A DNA stretch of 24,667 bases, from NCBI GenBank assembly GCA_934675465.1, contig CAKUQM010000026.1, forward strand, positions 1 through 24,667, written 5' to 3'. Made by a program: the position numbers and the translations under genes. The DNA comes from an uncultured Erysipelotrichaceae bacterium (GTDB taxonomy: Bacteria; Bacillota_I; Bacilli_A; Erysipelotrichales; Erysipelotrichaceae). Of this stretch, positions 8,369 to 15,914 are shown in pieces (positions within the stretch are counted from its first letter, which is position 1; every line of letters starts with the position of its first letter). Under the pieces are notes generated by a model. It made no database searches. It was given only the letters and a program-made list of their open reading frames with translations, and was not told the origin of the DNA.

Positions 8369-8392
8369 TGAAGTGAACCCCTAAAGTTGGAC
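8369..8392 (+). repeat. IS3 element left inverted repeat
   Basis: 24-bp terminal repeat beginning TGAAGTGAACCCC and ending AGTTGGAC. It matches the right end at most positions, including TG, AGTGAACCC and TTGGAC. Confidence 0.85.
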
Positions 8393-8416
8393 AAACTTAG
8401 GAGGTTCACTTTTTAT

Positions 8417-9832
8417 ATGAAATTAACTTATGAACAAAAGCTAAAAGCTTACCAAGATTGGAAAAACAATCTTAAGTCACCAGGAACTATAGCTAATGAG
8501 TTGCATGTAAATCGTTCAACAGCGACATATTTTTTAAGGTTGGCTGATAGACATGGAGTTGAAATATTGAAACATATTAATAATAAGCATTATTCTCCAG
8601 AAGAGAAACTAAGAATAATTAATAGAGTATTGATTTCTAACGAAAGTATTAAAAGCGTTTCTATAGATGAAATGTTAAGTGATGATTCTTTATTAAGAGC
8701 TTGGATTAAATCTTACAAGGAAAACAAGTATAATGTCATTGAGAAAAAACGAGGAAGAAAACCAAATGACAAAGAAGAAGACAGCGCAAGAGCTACTTCA
8801 GGAGAACAAAGCCTTGAAAGAGAAGATGTTGAGGCTAGAAGTAGAGAACTTATACTTAAAAAAATTAGATGCCTTAATTCAGGAAAGAGAACAGCGAGAA
8901 AAGAAGAAATCGCCAAAGCAGTGAGTGAATTAAGGCAAGAGCTTAAATGCAGCCTTAAGTTTATCTTAGATGTAATTAAAGCTAATCCATCACTGCCTCA
9001 AATTACTAAATCAGATTACTATTATCAAATGTCTAAAGTAGATAAAGACTTAAAGAATGATGAAATAATGAATAAGATTATTGAAATCTATTATCGTCAT
9101 AAAGGTAGATATGGATACCGTAGAATCACTCTTCAATTAAACAATGAAGGATATAAAGTAAATCATAAGGCAGTTAAAAGATTAATGGTAAAGATGGGCT
9201 TATATGGAATAACACCAAGAGCTAAATATAAGTTATATAAAGGCGATTTCAATGGTACTGTTAAGAATCTATTACTTGAGAAAAAGGTTGATGAAGAGAA
9301 ACATAAGACCTACTATGTAAGAAACTTCACTACCACTAAGCCCAACGAGAAATGGACAACTGATATTTCTGAATTTCATATAGCTGCAGGTAAATTATAC
9401 CTATCACCAATACTAGATATGTTTAATGGTGAAATAGTAGCTTATAACATTTCAAGAACACCAGTATATGCACAAGTTCAAGATATGTTAAATAAAGCTT
9501 TTGATAAATATAAGAACCTAAAAGGATTAATATTCTGTTCAGATCAAGGTTGGCAATATCAAATGAGGCAATACCATAGTTCTCTTGAAGAAAGAGGAAT
9601 CATTCAATCTATGTCCAGAAAAGGTAACTGTCTAGATAATTGTGTTATGGAAAACTTCTTTGGAAAGATGAAGAATGAAATGTTCTATGGACATGAGTAT
9701 GAATTCACATCTCTTGAACAATTACAAAAATCAATGGAAGAATATATAAACTACTATAACAACGAAAGAATACAAACAAAATTAAAAGGCTTAACACCTT
9801 GCCAAGCAAGATCTCAAGCCTTACAATTATAG
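8417..9832 (+). CDS. IS3-family transposase, OrfA N-terminus joined to OrfB in one frame
   Basis: A 471-codon frame from the ATG at 8417, with AGGAGG at 8399-8404. An upstream TTG at 8387 lies inside the terminal repeat and is unlikely to be used. Residues 1 to about 116 are an IS3 OrfA helix-turn-helix region (ANELHVNRSTATYFL). From about residue 168 the frame is OrfB with an rve DDE core: D316 (WTTDIS), D376 (CSDQG) and E412 (CVMENFFG), giving the expected D-D-35-E spacing. Between them, residues 117-167 look like junk, because the OrfA leucine zipper is encoded in the +1 frame (8766-8924). A single extra A in AAA 8764-8766 explains this. The catalytic part looks intact, but the full protein is probably not made correctly. 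Confidence 0.8.
   Translation: MKLTYEQKLKAYQDWKNNLKSPGTIANELHVNRSTATYFLRLADRHGVEILKHINNKHYSPEEKLRIINRVLISNESIKSVSIDEMLSDDSLLRAWIKSYKENKYNVIEKKRGRKPNDKEEDSARATSGEQSLEREDVEARSRELILKKIRCLNSGKRTARKEEIAKAVSELRQELKCSLKFILDVIKANPSLPQITKSDYYYQMSKVDKDLKNDEIMNKIIEIYYRHKGRYGYRRITLQLNNEGYKVNHKAVKRLMVKMGLYGITPRAKYKLYKGDFNGTVKNLLLEKKVDEEKHKTYYVRNFTTTKPNEKWTTDISEFHIAAGKLYLSPILDMFNGEIVAYNISRTPVYAQVQDMLNKAFDKYKNLKGLIFCSDQGWQYQMRQYHSSLEERGIIQSMSRKGNCLDNCVMENFFGKMKNEMFYGHEYEFTSLEQLQKSMEEYINYYNNERIQTKLKGLTPCQARSQALQL
8766..8924 (+). pseudogene. OrfA leucine-zipper tail in the +1 frame (frameshifted)
   Basis: In the +1 frame the sequence encodes MTKKKTAQELLQENKALK and then a heptad-leucine coiled coil ending LDALIQEREQREKKK, which is the typical end of IS3-family OrfA. 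Deleting one A at 8764-8766 would read GRKP-MTKKK continuously with the N-terminal part. The A7 run at 8858-8864 is in phase as an A-AAA-AAA slippery site and could give the programmed -1 shift into OrfB. Confidence 0.75.
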
Positions 9833-9845
9833 ACAGTTATAAAGC

Positions 9846-9869
9846 GTCCAAATAATAGGGTTCACTACA
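9846..9869 (-). repeat. IS3 element right inverted repeat
   Basis: 24-bp terminal repeat; read inward on the minus strand it begins TGTAGTGAACCC and ends TTTGGAC. The flanking ATT (9870-9872) duplicates 8366-8368. Confidence 0.85.
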
Positions 9870-9902
9870 ATTGTCTAGGGGTGGATATAAAAGCTTTAGC
9901 GT

Positions 9903-10364
9903 AGAGATAATGACGAATTAAATACTTTATCTCATACAAAGGGAATTGTAGATATCATGTTGTATCTGCGCCAAAGTATAGAAGAAAAGTATTTTATGAT
10001 GCAAGAAGACTTGAAATTATAAAGATATTTAAAGATTTATGTTCTTATAAGGATGTGAATATTATTGAGGGTGAGGCTTGCCCTGATCATATCCATATGT
10101 TACTAAAGATTCCACCTAAATATTCAGTATCTAGTTCTATGGGATATTTAAAAGGCAAGTCTAGCCAAATGATATATGAAAAGTGGGGGCAATATCAAAT
10201 ATAAATATCGAAGTAGAGAATTTTGGTGTCGAGGCTATTATGTGGATACAGTAGGTAAGAATAGTAAAAAAATTCAAGAATACATAAAAAACCAATTAGA
10301 TGAAGACAAAATAGCCGAGCAACTTGAATTAGAATTCGAAGATCCTTTTAAGAAAAACAAATAG
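9903..10364 (+). pseudogene. tnpA: IS200-family transposase TnpA, degraded
   Basis: A Y1 HUH transposase reading with at least three defects. (1) No ATG is seen at the expected start (AGA at 9903, before DNDELNTLSHTK). (2) One base is lost at 9941-9942, where K-W-N-C is expected and the T of TGG is missing. (3) One base is gained in the GGGGGC run at 10185-10190. Between the shifts the reading is CRYHVVSAPKYRRK then CPDHIHML (HUH motif) and YSVSSSMGYLKGKSS. After the second shift comes NIKYKYRSREFWCRGYYVDT and EYIKNQ, which holds the likely catalytic Tyr. Total length matches the family's usual size. It is certainly inactive as it stands unless sequencing errors are involved. Confidence 0.85.
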
Positions 10365-10384
10365 AGTGCACTTGCAGACCACGT

Positions 10385-10398
10385 ACCTCTTTAGAGGT
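10385..10398. repeat. Small hairpin in the IS200 right-end region
   Basis: ACCTCT-TT-AGAGGT, a 6-bp palindrome between the tnpA remnant and the right-end hairpin. Confidence 0.5.
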
Positions 10399-10433
10399 GG
10401 CTAGATGAAAAGGTCTATGCCCGTTAATTAAAA

Positions 10434-10452
10434 CCACCAGCTAGGCTGGTGG
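10434..10452. repeat. IS200/IS605 right-end hairpin
   Basis: Perfect 8-bp stem CCACCAGC/GCTGGTGG with a TAG loop. It lies 4 bases from the stop codon of the minus-strand regulator gene and may also act as that gene's 3' hairpin. There is no T tract on the minus-strand side. Confidence 0.7.
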
Positions 10453-10456
10453 ATAC

Positions 10457-12349
10457 TTATTTTGAATAATAGCCTAATAACTCGTAAATAAAATCTTCAG
10501 CGTTATTGACTGATAGAAGTCTTTCTAGACTATCAAGAGAATTAAAAATGTTTAGTAATTCGTTGTAAAGAATTTTAAATTCGCTTCTTTTTTTATTATT
10601 AATGCCTATTAAAATGATTATATTAACTTCAAAGTAACCCCATTTCATTGGTTTTTCATTTATGATAACGGCACCGCAGTTCTTACTTGTTGAGCAGCTC
10701 ATTGAATGAGGCATCGCAATATAATTATCAAAACTAGTTGGGGTGATCTTTTCACGTTCCAATACTGATTCTTTATAGTTTTCATCAGCTATACCTTCAT
10801 TTTGAAATTTGTTGCATAAATAAGAAATCATTTCTTCTGGAGAATTTTCATAATGATTTTTTTCAAATAAAGATTCATCAAAGAAGTCACGGAACTTTTC
10901 TAATAATTCAGCATTCTTTTTCTTTTTGTTTATTTCATTCGCAAAATTAGTAATAGCTTCAAATTCTTTGTTACTTGGGAATAAAGAAACTTTGATATTT
11001 GGAATGTTTTCAATATTCGAAGATGACATGTTAATAATAAAATCACAATAAGTAGCATTAAAAGAATTTACATCGTTAGCAATATTGATAATTTCACAAC
11101 TATTGTTTAACTTAATGTTCAATGTTTTTAGATAGTCATCATTTTGATAATTATAGTATTTGTCCATTAACAATAATGCTTTAATTTTTTTAGATTCCTC
11201 TGATTTTTTCTCAATTATGGCACCTACATGCAACGAAATAAAGGTAATTTCATCTTTATTAAAGTCATAAGAATAGTATTTTTTAATTTGCTGAGCAATA
11301 AAGACAGCGACATCATAGATTACTGGATTTTGTATATATATTTTGTCTGAAAGTGGATTTTTAGAAAATACATTATTTTCAGCTCTAAAGAAAGCATTGG
11401 TTAAATGCAGTGTAAAAAAACTAATAAAATCTTCATCGTTTAGATCAATAAAATAAGTTTCATTAATTTCTTTTATCAAATGTAAAACAAACTTTTTAAT
11501 ATTGTTGTTTTCTTTCACATTTATAAAGTCTTCTTCATGATTATTGTTTGTTGTTTTTGAAGCAATTATAAAGGCTAGTTGTTGAATTTCAAATTCATTA
11601 ATATCCAAGTTGATGATGTTTTTGATTTCTTTATAGATGCCAATTGCGCAAGAAAGCTCGGATGTGTTATTTTGTTTAATTTCGTATAGAGGAAAAGATA
11701 AAACAAAACCAGATATTTTAATGCGCGTAATATTGATAAGAATATGAATAATGATACTTTTTAACGAATAATCACTTGCATATAGTTTACAAGCCAAAAG
11801 ATTTTTATTTACAATGTTTGTTATTTCGTTGTAATTTATTTCAGACATCGAACAAAGCTGGTCTATTGTAGATTGCATAGTGTTATCTTTACTACTATTA
11901 AGAATATTAGAAATAATTAATCTTTTATTTTTTTCAGAGCCTTCAATTGAGACTATACCGTCGTTTCTTTTTAAGACAAGATCGTATTTGCTTAGTTCTT
12001 TTCTAAGTTGTAATAAATCTTTTTCTATCGTTGAATACGAAATAAAAATCATGTCTGCAAGATCATAGATATCGATTCCATTATTAGAAAAAAGTATTTT
12101 TTCTATCAAGTAGATTATTCTTTCATCTTTATTAGAAAAATCGTATTCATTTTTTCTATAAGCCTTGGTTTTAGAACGAAGAGTGTATCCAAACTCGTTT
12201 GAATCAATTAAAAAACCCTTATCCCTTAAACCTTTAATACAGTACCTAACTGTTCGTTCAGAAATTAACAGTTTCTTTGCGATTTGTTTACAACTTACAG
12301 TTTCACCAGTTTGAAGAAATTGTAAAGTTTTCTCTTCGTTATTTTTCAT
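10457..12349 (-). CDS. PRD-containing PTS regulator (LicR/MtlR-type activator)
   Basis: A 630-residue transcription regulator. Order: N-terminal winged HTH (about 5-58, with SERTVRYCIKGLRDKG), a second HTH/Mga-like region (about 75-140), PRD1 (about 165-270), PRD2 (about 280-385), an EIIB-like domain (about 388-480) and an EIIA(Fru/Mtl)-like domain (about 490-630). Candidate phospho-histidines are H202 in PRD1, H315 and H374 in PRD2, and H548 in EIIA (IAMPHS). The second PRD1 His position reads Ile (AFIIAS, near 262), and the EIIB-like domain shows no P-loop Cys at its N-terminal strand. It is divergent from the PTS operon, so it most likely activates that operon and responds to PTS phosphorylation. 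The ribosome site is weak (AAAG). Confidence 0.87.
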   Translation of the reverse strand: MKNNEEKTLQFLQTGETVSCKQIAKKLLISERTVRYCIKGLRDKGFLIDSNEFGYTLRSKTKAYRKNEYDFSNKDERIIYLIEKILFSNNGIDIYDLADMIFISYSTIEKDLLQLRKELSKYDLVLKRNDGIVSIEGSEKNKRLIISNILNSSKDNTMQSTIDQLCSMSEINYNEITNIVNKNLLACKLYASDYSLKSIIIHILINITRIKISGFVLSFPLYEIKQNNTSELSCAIGIYKEIKNIINLDINEFEIQQLAFIIASKTTNNNHEEDFINVKENNNIKKFVLHLIKEINETYFIDLNDEDFISFFTLHLTNAFFRAENNVFSKNPLSDKIYIQNPVIYDVAVFIAQQIKKYYSYDFNKDEITFISLHVGAIIEKKSEESKKIKALLLMDKYYNYQNDDYLKTLNIKLNNSCEIINIANDVNSFNATYCDFIINMSSSNIENIPNIKVSLFPSNKEFEAITNFANEINKKKKNAELLEKFRDFFDESLFEKNHYENSPEEMISYLCNKFQNEGIADENYKESVLEREKITPTSFDNYIAMPHSMSCSTSKNCGAVIINEKPMKWGYFEVNIIILIGINNKKRSEFKILYNELLNIFNSLDSLERLLSVNNAEDFIYELLGYYSK

Positions 12350-12362
12350 ACTTTATAAAAGC

Positions 12363-12368
12363 ATTATA
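12363..12368 (-). promoter_or_regulatory. -10 box of the PRD regulator gene
   Basis: Perfect TATAAT on the minus strand, ending 14 bases before the ATG at 12349. It predicts a very short 5' leader of about 7 bases. No clear -35 is seen. Confidence 0.5.
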
Positions 12369-12398
12369 GTATTGGTTTTTTAAATTAGCTTTCACACT

Positions 12399-12418
12399 TT
12401 TGCCTACCTGGGTGCAAA
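12399..12418. promoter_or_regulatory. Operator-like dyad 1 in the PTS divergent region
   Basis: TTTGC (12399-12403) and GCAAA (12414-12418), separated by 10 bases. It lies about 30 bases upstream of the putative PTS -10 box and could be an activator site. Confidence 0.35.
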
Positions 12419-12425
12419 TTGAATG

Positions 12426-12442
12426 AAAGAACATTATTCTTT
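12426..12442. promoter_or_regulatory. Operator-like dyad 2 over the PTS -35 region
   Basis: AAAGAA-CATTA-TTCTTT, a perfect 6-bp dyad 7 bases upstream of TAGAAT. It covers the place where a -35 box should be. That fits an activator-dependent promoter lacking its own good -35. Confidence 0.4.
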
Positions 12443-12449
12443 AATTGCA

Positions 12450-12455
12450 TAGAAT
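12450..12455 (+). promoter_or_regulatory. -10 box of the PTS operon
   Basis: TAGAAT, 26 bases before the EIIB ATG. No good -35 is seen 17 bases upstream (AAGAAC). The ribosome site AAAGGAG (12466-12472) follows. Confidence 0.45.
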
Positions 12456-12480
12456 GAAAATGTAAAAAGGAGAAACACAT

Positions 12481-12792
12481 ATGCAAATCTTATTTATTTG
12501 TGGAAATGGAGTATCAAGCGGAATGATTGCATCTAGGACTGAATCCGCTGGTATTGAAAAAGGGTATGACGCTCATACCGATGCTTACAGTTACACTCAA
12601 CTTGAGGATGTAATTGATGATTTTGATGTTGTTATGGTTGCACCACAAATTCAATTTCAAGAACCATTGATTAAGGAAATTTGTGAAGAACATAGAAAAC
12701 CTTATGCCTTGATTGATCCAACTGCATATTCAATGTTGGATGGGGCTAAAGTGTTTGATCAAGCAATAAACGCTATTGAGAAAGGAGAGTAA
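12481..12792 (+). CDS. PTS EIIB component, Lac/Cel family
   Basis: A 103-residue cytoplasmic phosphotransfer protein. Cys7 at the end of the first beta strand (ILFICGNGVSSGM) is the expected phosphorylated cysteine. The loop after it is Gly/Ser rich, as in EIIB of the lactose/cellobiose family, although the exact loop differs from the usual C-x-x-G-M-S-T. The rest shows the alternating VVMVAPQIQFQ and PYALIDPTAY strands typical of this fold. It is the first gene of the operon B-C-A-glycosidase, two bases before the EIIC start codon. It passes phosphate from EIIA to sugar bound by EIIC. Confidence 0.9.
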   Translation: MQILFICGNGVSSGMIASRTESAGIEKGYDAHTDAYSYTQLEDVIDDFDVVMVAPQIQFQEPLIKEICEEHRKPYALIDPTAYSMLDGAKVFDQAINAIEKGE

Positions 12793-12794
12793 TA

Positions 12795-14048
12795 ATGAAA
12801 GACTTAATTGCGAAATTGCAAAACTGGCTAGCTGGTCCATTTTCAACACATGTTCAAAAATTGACCAGTAATATTTATTTGAGAGCATTACAAAGTTGCT
12901 TCACAACAATATTACCTATGATTATTGTTGGTTCGCTAGCAAACTTGATTAATACTCTAAGGAACTTTGTTAGTTGGATGCCTGATTTGAGTTTAATCAA
13001 TACATTGACATTTGGATTAATCTCTATTTTCATGGCTTATTTGATTCCGTATAACATTATGGAAAACAAACGTTTAAACAAACAAAAAACAATTACTGGT
13101 TTTGCCGGTGTTTCAGCTTTATTTGCCTTAGCAAACCCTCAATTTATTGATGGCAATATTAGTATCAATTCAGGATATTTAGGTACAAGTGGAATGACCG
13201 TAGCTTTGTTTATCGGAATCTTGATTGGTTGGATATTTTCTGTTTATTTCAAACATGGACTATTCCCAAAGGATACAAAATTCCCATCAGTCGTAGTTAC
13301 TTGGTTTGAATCTATTATTCCAATTTTTATTTTAGTTCTTCTATGCATTTTGGTTGGAAGCAAGATTAATTTATTCTCTGTTCTAGAAGTTGTGTTCACT
13401 CCAATCGCTAAGATAGGTAATAGTTATTTTGGCTTTGTATTACTGTACATGATTATGGCTTTGTGCTACTGCATGGGTCTTTCAGCTTGGGCTATTTGGC
13501 CGATTGTTGGAACTCTTTGTTTAAGCAATATTGCATTAAACGCAGCTGCAGTTGCTGCTGGAAGCAATCCTATTTATATTCTTACAGATGAAACTATTTT
13601 TATGGGATGGTGCTGCATTGGTGGTTTAGGTTGTACTTTGACTTTGAATGTTTTGATGTTAAGATCTAAATCTAAAAAAATTAGCGCTGTTGGTAAGGCT
13701 GCAATAACAGCTTCTATATTCAATATCAATGAACCAGTTATGTATGGTTTACCAGTTGTATTAAATCCTATTATGATGTTGCCATTTATGTTGGTATCAT
13801 TCGTTATCCCAACTATAACTTATGTAGTTTTAAAACTTGGGCTTATTACTATTCCATCAATTCCATTGATGATGAATTATATCCCTCAGCCTATTGCTAC
13901 TTATATGATAAATAGCGATTTCCGTGGCATTATCTTGTGGATTATCCTATTTGTACTATCATATTTTATCTATTTACCATTCTTTAAAGTTTATGAAAAA
14001 CAAGAGGTAGAAAAAGAACAAGTAGAATTACAAAAAAAGGAGGGATAA
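12795..14048 (+). CDS. PTS EIIC sugar permease, Lac/Cel family
   Basis: A 417-residue integral membrane transporter that takes up and phosphorylates a beta-glucoside, probably cellobiose-like. About ten hydrophobic segments are visible. The family substrate-site sequence NEPVMYGLP (312-320), followed by VVLNPIMMLP, matches the conserved NEP-x-x-x-GLP-x-x-x-NP region of cellobiose/lactose EIIC proteins. It begins with the amphipathic stretch usual for the family. AAAGGAGAG overlaps the end of the EIIB gene and serves as ribosome site. Sugar specificity cannot be read from the sequence; the adjacent GH1 phospho-glycosidase implies a 6-phospho-beta-glycoside product. Confidence 0.92.
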   Translation: MKDLIAKLQNWLAGPFSTHVQKLTSNIYLRALQSCFTTILPMIIVGSLANLINTLRNFVSWMPDLSLINTLTFGLISIFMAYLIPYNIMENKRLNKQKTITGFAGVSALFALANPQFIDGNISINSGYLGTSGMTVALFIGILIGWIFSVYFKHGLFPKDTKFPSVVVTWFESIIPIFILVLLCILVGSKINLFSVLEVVFTPIAKIGNSYFGFVLLYMIMALCYCMGLSAWAIWPIVGTLCLSNIALNAAAVAAGSNPIYILTDETIFMGWCCIGGLGCTLTLNVLMLRSKSKKISAVGKAAITASIFNINEPVMYGLPVVLNPIMMLPFMLVSFVIPTITYVVLKLGLITIPSIPLMMNYIPQPIATYMINSDFRGIILWIILFVLSYFIYLPFFKVYEKQEVEKEQVELQKKEG

Positions 14049-14050
14049 TC

Positions 14051-14362
14051 ATGGAACAAGAAGAGCTAGCAAAAGTAGCTATGGAAGTAATCTTGCATGC
14101 TGGAAATGCAAGAAACCTTTGTAGAGATGCTGCTGTAAAAATTAGTAAGAAACAATTGAACGGTGTAAAAGAACAACTTGATGAGGCAGATAAAGAAATT
14201 GTTTTGGCACACAAAGCACAAACGGATTTGTTACATTCTGAAGCAAGAGGCCAAAAGGTTGAAATGACAGTACTTCTATCTCATGCTCAAGATACTTTGA
14301 TGAACACTGAAAGCGAAAAATTTTTAATCGATACTTTCTATAACTACGTAAAGGAGAATTAG
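14051..14362 (+). CDS. PTS EIIA component, Lac/Cel family
   Basis: A 103-residue all-helical protein. The active-site His78 lies in LLSHAQDTLMN, with Asp81 at the metal-binding position known from lactose EIIA. Length and helix pattern (GNARNLCRDAAV; LAHKAQTDLLHSEA) are typical. It receives phosphate from HPr and donates it to the EIIB encoded two genes upstream. It starts 2 bases after the EIIC stop, with AAGGAGGG as ribosome site. Confidence 0.93.
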   Translation: MEQEELAKVAMEVILHAGNARNLCRDAAVKISKKQLNGVKEQLDEADKEIVLAHKAQTDLLHSEARGQKVEMTVLLSHAQDTLMNTESEKFLIDTFYNYVKEN

Positions 14363-14365
14363 AAG

Positions 14366-15832
14366 ATGAACAAAACATTTAAAGAAGGTTTTTTATGGGG
14401 TGGCGCTACAGCCGCTAATCAGATTGAAGGTGGTTTTGATTTAGGAGGAAGAGGAAGGGCTAATACCGACTATCTTCGTTTTATTGAACCAAAAGATAGA
14501 AAAGCCGATGAAGCAACTTTCTCTCAAAATTATGCTTCTATTAAAGATGCGATTGCTCATGAAAACGAATATATCTTCCCAAAGAGATTTGGAAATGATT
14601 TCTATCATCGTTATAAAGAGGATATCGCTTTAATGGCTGAAATGGGATTCAATGTTTATAGAATGTCTATTTCTTGGTCAAGAATTTATCCTACAGGTTT
14701 TGAAGATGAACCAAATGAAGAAGGATTAAAATTTTATGATGATGTGTTTGATGAATGTCATAAATACGGTATTGAACCTTTGGTTACGATGTTGCACTAT
14801 GATTACCCATTAGATATTTGCGAAAAATTGAATGGTTTTGAATCTAGAGAAACAATTGAATTATTTGAAAAATACGTAAGAACAATTGTTACTAGATATC
14901 ATAAAAAAGTTAAATATTGGTTGACTTTTAATGAAATAAATATGACTCTTCAAAGCATTTCTACTTGTTCTGGTGCGATGCCTGATCATTCTTTGAATAA
15001 TTTAACTGAGGTTCAATTAAAATTCGATGCTATTCACAATATGCTATTAGCTAGTGCTAAGGCTGTAGCTATCGCAAAAGAAATTGATCCAAGTCTTAAG
15101 CTAGGAAATATGGTTTGGAAACAATTGTATTATCCAAAGACAGTTAAACCAGAAGATACATTGCAACAAAGATTTGATATGCATTTAAACTACTATTTCT
15201 TTGATATTCAATGTAAGGGTAAGGTTCCTTATTATTTGGATCGTTATTTCGAACAAATGAATATTGAAAGAAAATATAGTCAGGATGATTTAAAAGTTTT
15301 AGAAAAAGGCAAAGTTGATTTCATCTCATTTAGTTGGTACATGTCTAACATTTCGGAATATCAAGGCGAACCAATGAAGCCAACAGGTTTATTGCCTGAT
15401 ATGGATAGAAATAATCCTTATTTAAAAGCTACTGCTTGGGGGTGGATTGTTGACCCTGTAGGCTTAAGAATTTGTCTTAACCAATTGTATGAAAGATATG
15501 AATTACCTATTTTCATCGCAGAATTTGGAATCGGATTATATGAAAAGCCTGATGAAAATATGCATATTCACGATCAGGAAAGAATTGAATTTGTTCGTAA
15601 TAATTTACTACAAGTTAAAGAAGCTATCAAAGATGGTGTTGATGTCTTTGGCGCTACTTATTGGGGTTGGATTGATTTGGTTTCATCTTCAACTTCCGAA
15701 ATGACTAAACGTTACGGATTTGTATATGTGGATGCCGATGACCATGGTAATGGTACTTATAATAGATATAAGAAAGATTCATTCTATTGGTACAAGAAAG
15801 TTATCGAAAGCAACGGTGTTGATTTAGATTGA
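14366..15832 (+). CDS. GH1 6-phospho-beta-glucosidase
   Basis: A 488-residue cytoplasmic glycoside hydrolase of family 1. It begins with FLWGGATAANQIEG, the family N-terminal signature (Q19 for the -1 sugar). The acid/base is E190 in TFNE. The nucleophile is E386 in FIAEFGIG, where the family usually has ENG, so the following Asn is Phe here. The phosphate-binding loop of 6-phospho enzymes is present as S441...K448-x-Y450 (STSEMTKRYGFVYVD), so the substrate is a 6-phospho-beta-glycoside made by the PTS genes just upstream. The ribosome site AAAGGAG lies at the end of the EIIA gene. It is the last gene of the operon, with a strong terminator. Confidence 0.93.
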   Translation: MNKTFKEGFLWGGATAANQIEGGFDLGGRGRANTDYLRFIEPKDRKADEATFSQNYASIKDAIAHENEYIFPKRFGNDFYHRYKEDIALMAEMGFNVYRMSISWSRIYPTGFEDEPNEEGLKFYDDVFDECHKYGIEPLVTMLHYDYPLDICEKLNGFESRETIELFEKYVRTIVTRYHKKVKYWLTFNEINMTLQSISTCSGAMPDHSLNNLTEVQLKFDAIHNMLLASAKAVAIAKEIDPSLKLGNMVWKQLYYPKTVKPEDTLQQRFDMHLNYYFFDIQCKGKVPYYLDRYFEQMNIERKYSQDDLKVLEKGKVDFISFSWYMSNISEYQGEPMKPTGLLPDMDRNNPYLKATAWGWIVDPVGLRICLNQLYERYELPIFIAEFGIGLYEKPDENMHIHDQERIEFVRNNLLQVKEAIKDGVDVFGATYWGWIDLVSSSTSEMTKRYGFVYVDADDHGNGTYNRYKKDSFYWYKKVIESNGVDLD

Positions 15833-15842
15833 TAATCTTTAT

Positions 15843-15878
15843 AAACAAGGTATAACTGCAAAGATATACCTTGTTTTA
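15843..15878 (+). terminator. Intrinsic terminator of the PTS operon
   Basis: 12-bp perfect stem: AAACAAGGTATA (15843-15854), loop of 10, TATACCTTGTTT (15865-15876), then T-rich sequence. Confidence 0.8.
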
Positions 15879-15914
15879 TCATTTATCTTATCAATTATTG
15901 ATAAGATAAATGAT
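15878..15914. repeat. 37-base perfect hairpin upstream of tag
   Basis: Arms of 17 bp: ATCATTTATCTTATCAA (15878-15894), loop TTA, then the exact complement (15898-15914). No T tract follows, so it is not a standard terminator for the plus strand. Confidence 0.85.

Larger units (their letters stand above)
8369..9869 (+). mobile_element. IS3-family (IS150-like) insertion sequence, 1501 bp
   Basis: The ends are imperfect inverted repeats starting TG and ending CA. The left begins TGAAGTGAACCC and the right, read inward, TGTAGTGAACCC. Both run to TTGGAC 24 bases in. A 3-bp direct duplication ATT flanks it (8366-8368 and 9870-9872). It encodes a DDE transposase with IS150-type organisation. The end sequences resemble the IS150 terminus as I recall it. 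Confidence 0.9.
8358..10452 (+). mobile_element. Decayed IS200/IS605-type element, interrupted by an IS3 element
   Basis: Removing the IS3 element (8369-9869) and one copy of its ATT target duplication joins ACCCCTAGA (8358-8366), loop TTG, and TCTAGGGGT (9874-9882) into a perfect 9-bp hairpin, as expected for an IS200-type left end. Downstream lies a broken tnpA (9903-10364). A second hairpin with arms CCACCAGC (10434-10441) and GCTGGTGG (10445-10452) and a TAG loop resembles IS200/IS605 right ends. There is no tnpB. The exact ends are uncertain because these elements make no target duplication; I give the outer limits of the two hairpins. Confidence 0.75.

Noticed and set aside
8387..8416. 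TTG start for the IS3 transposase
   Set aside because: It lies inside the left terminal repeat and lacks a ribosome site, whereas AGGAGG precedes the ATG at 8417.
12398..12419. Sigma-54 type promoter before the PTS operon
   Set aside because: The GG and GC doublets are not at the -24/-12 spacing and the regulator has no AAA+ domain.
12350..12480. RAT antiterminator site for a BglG-type RNA-binding protein
   Set aside because: The regulator starts with DNA-binding HTH domains, not a CAT RNA-binding domain, and no terminator overlaps a RAT-like sequence here.
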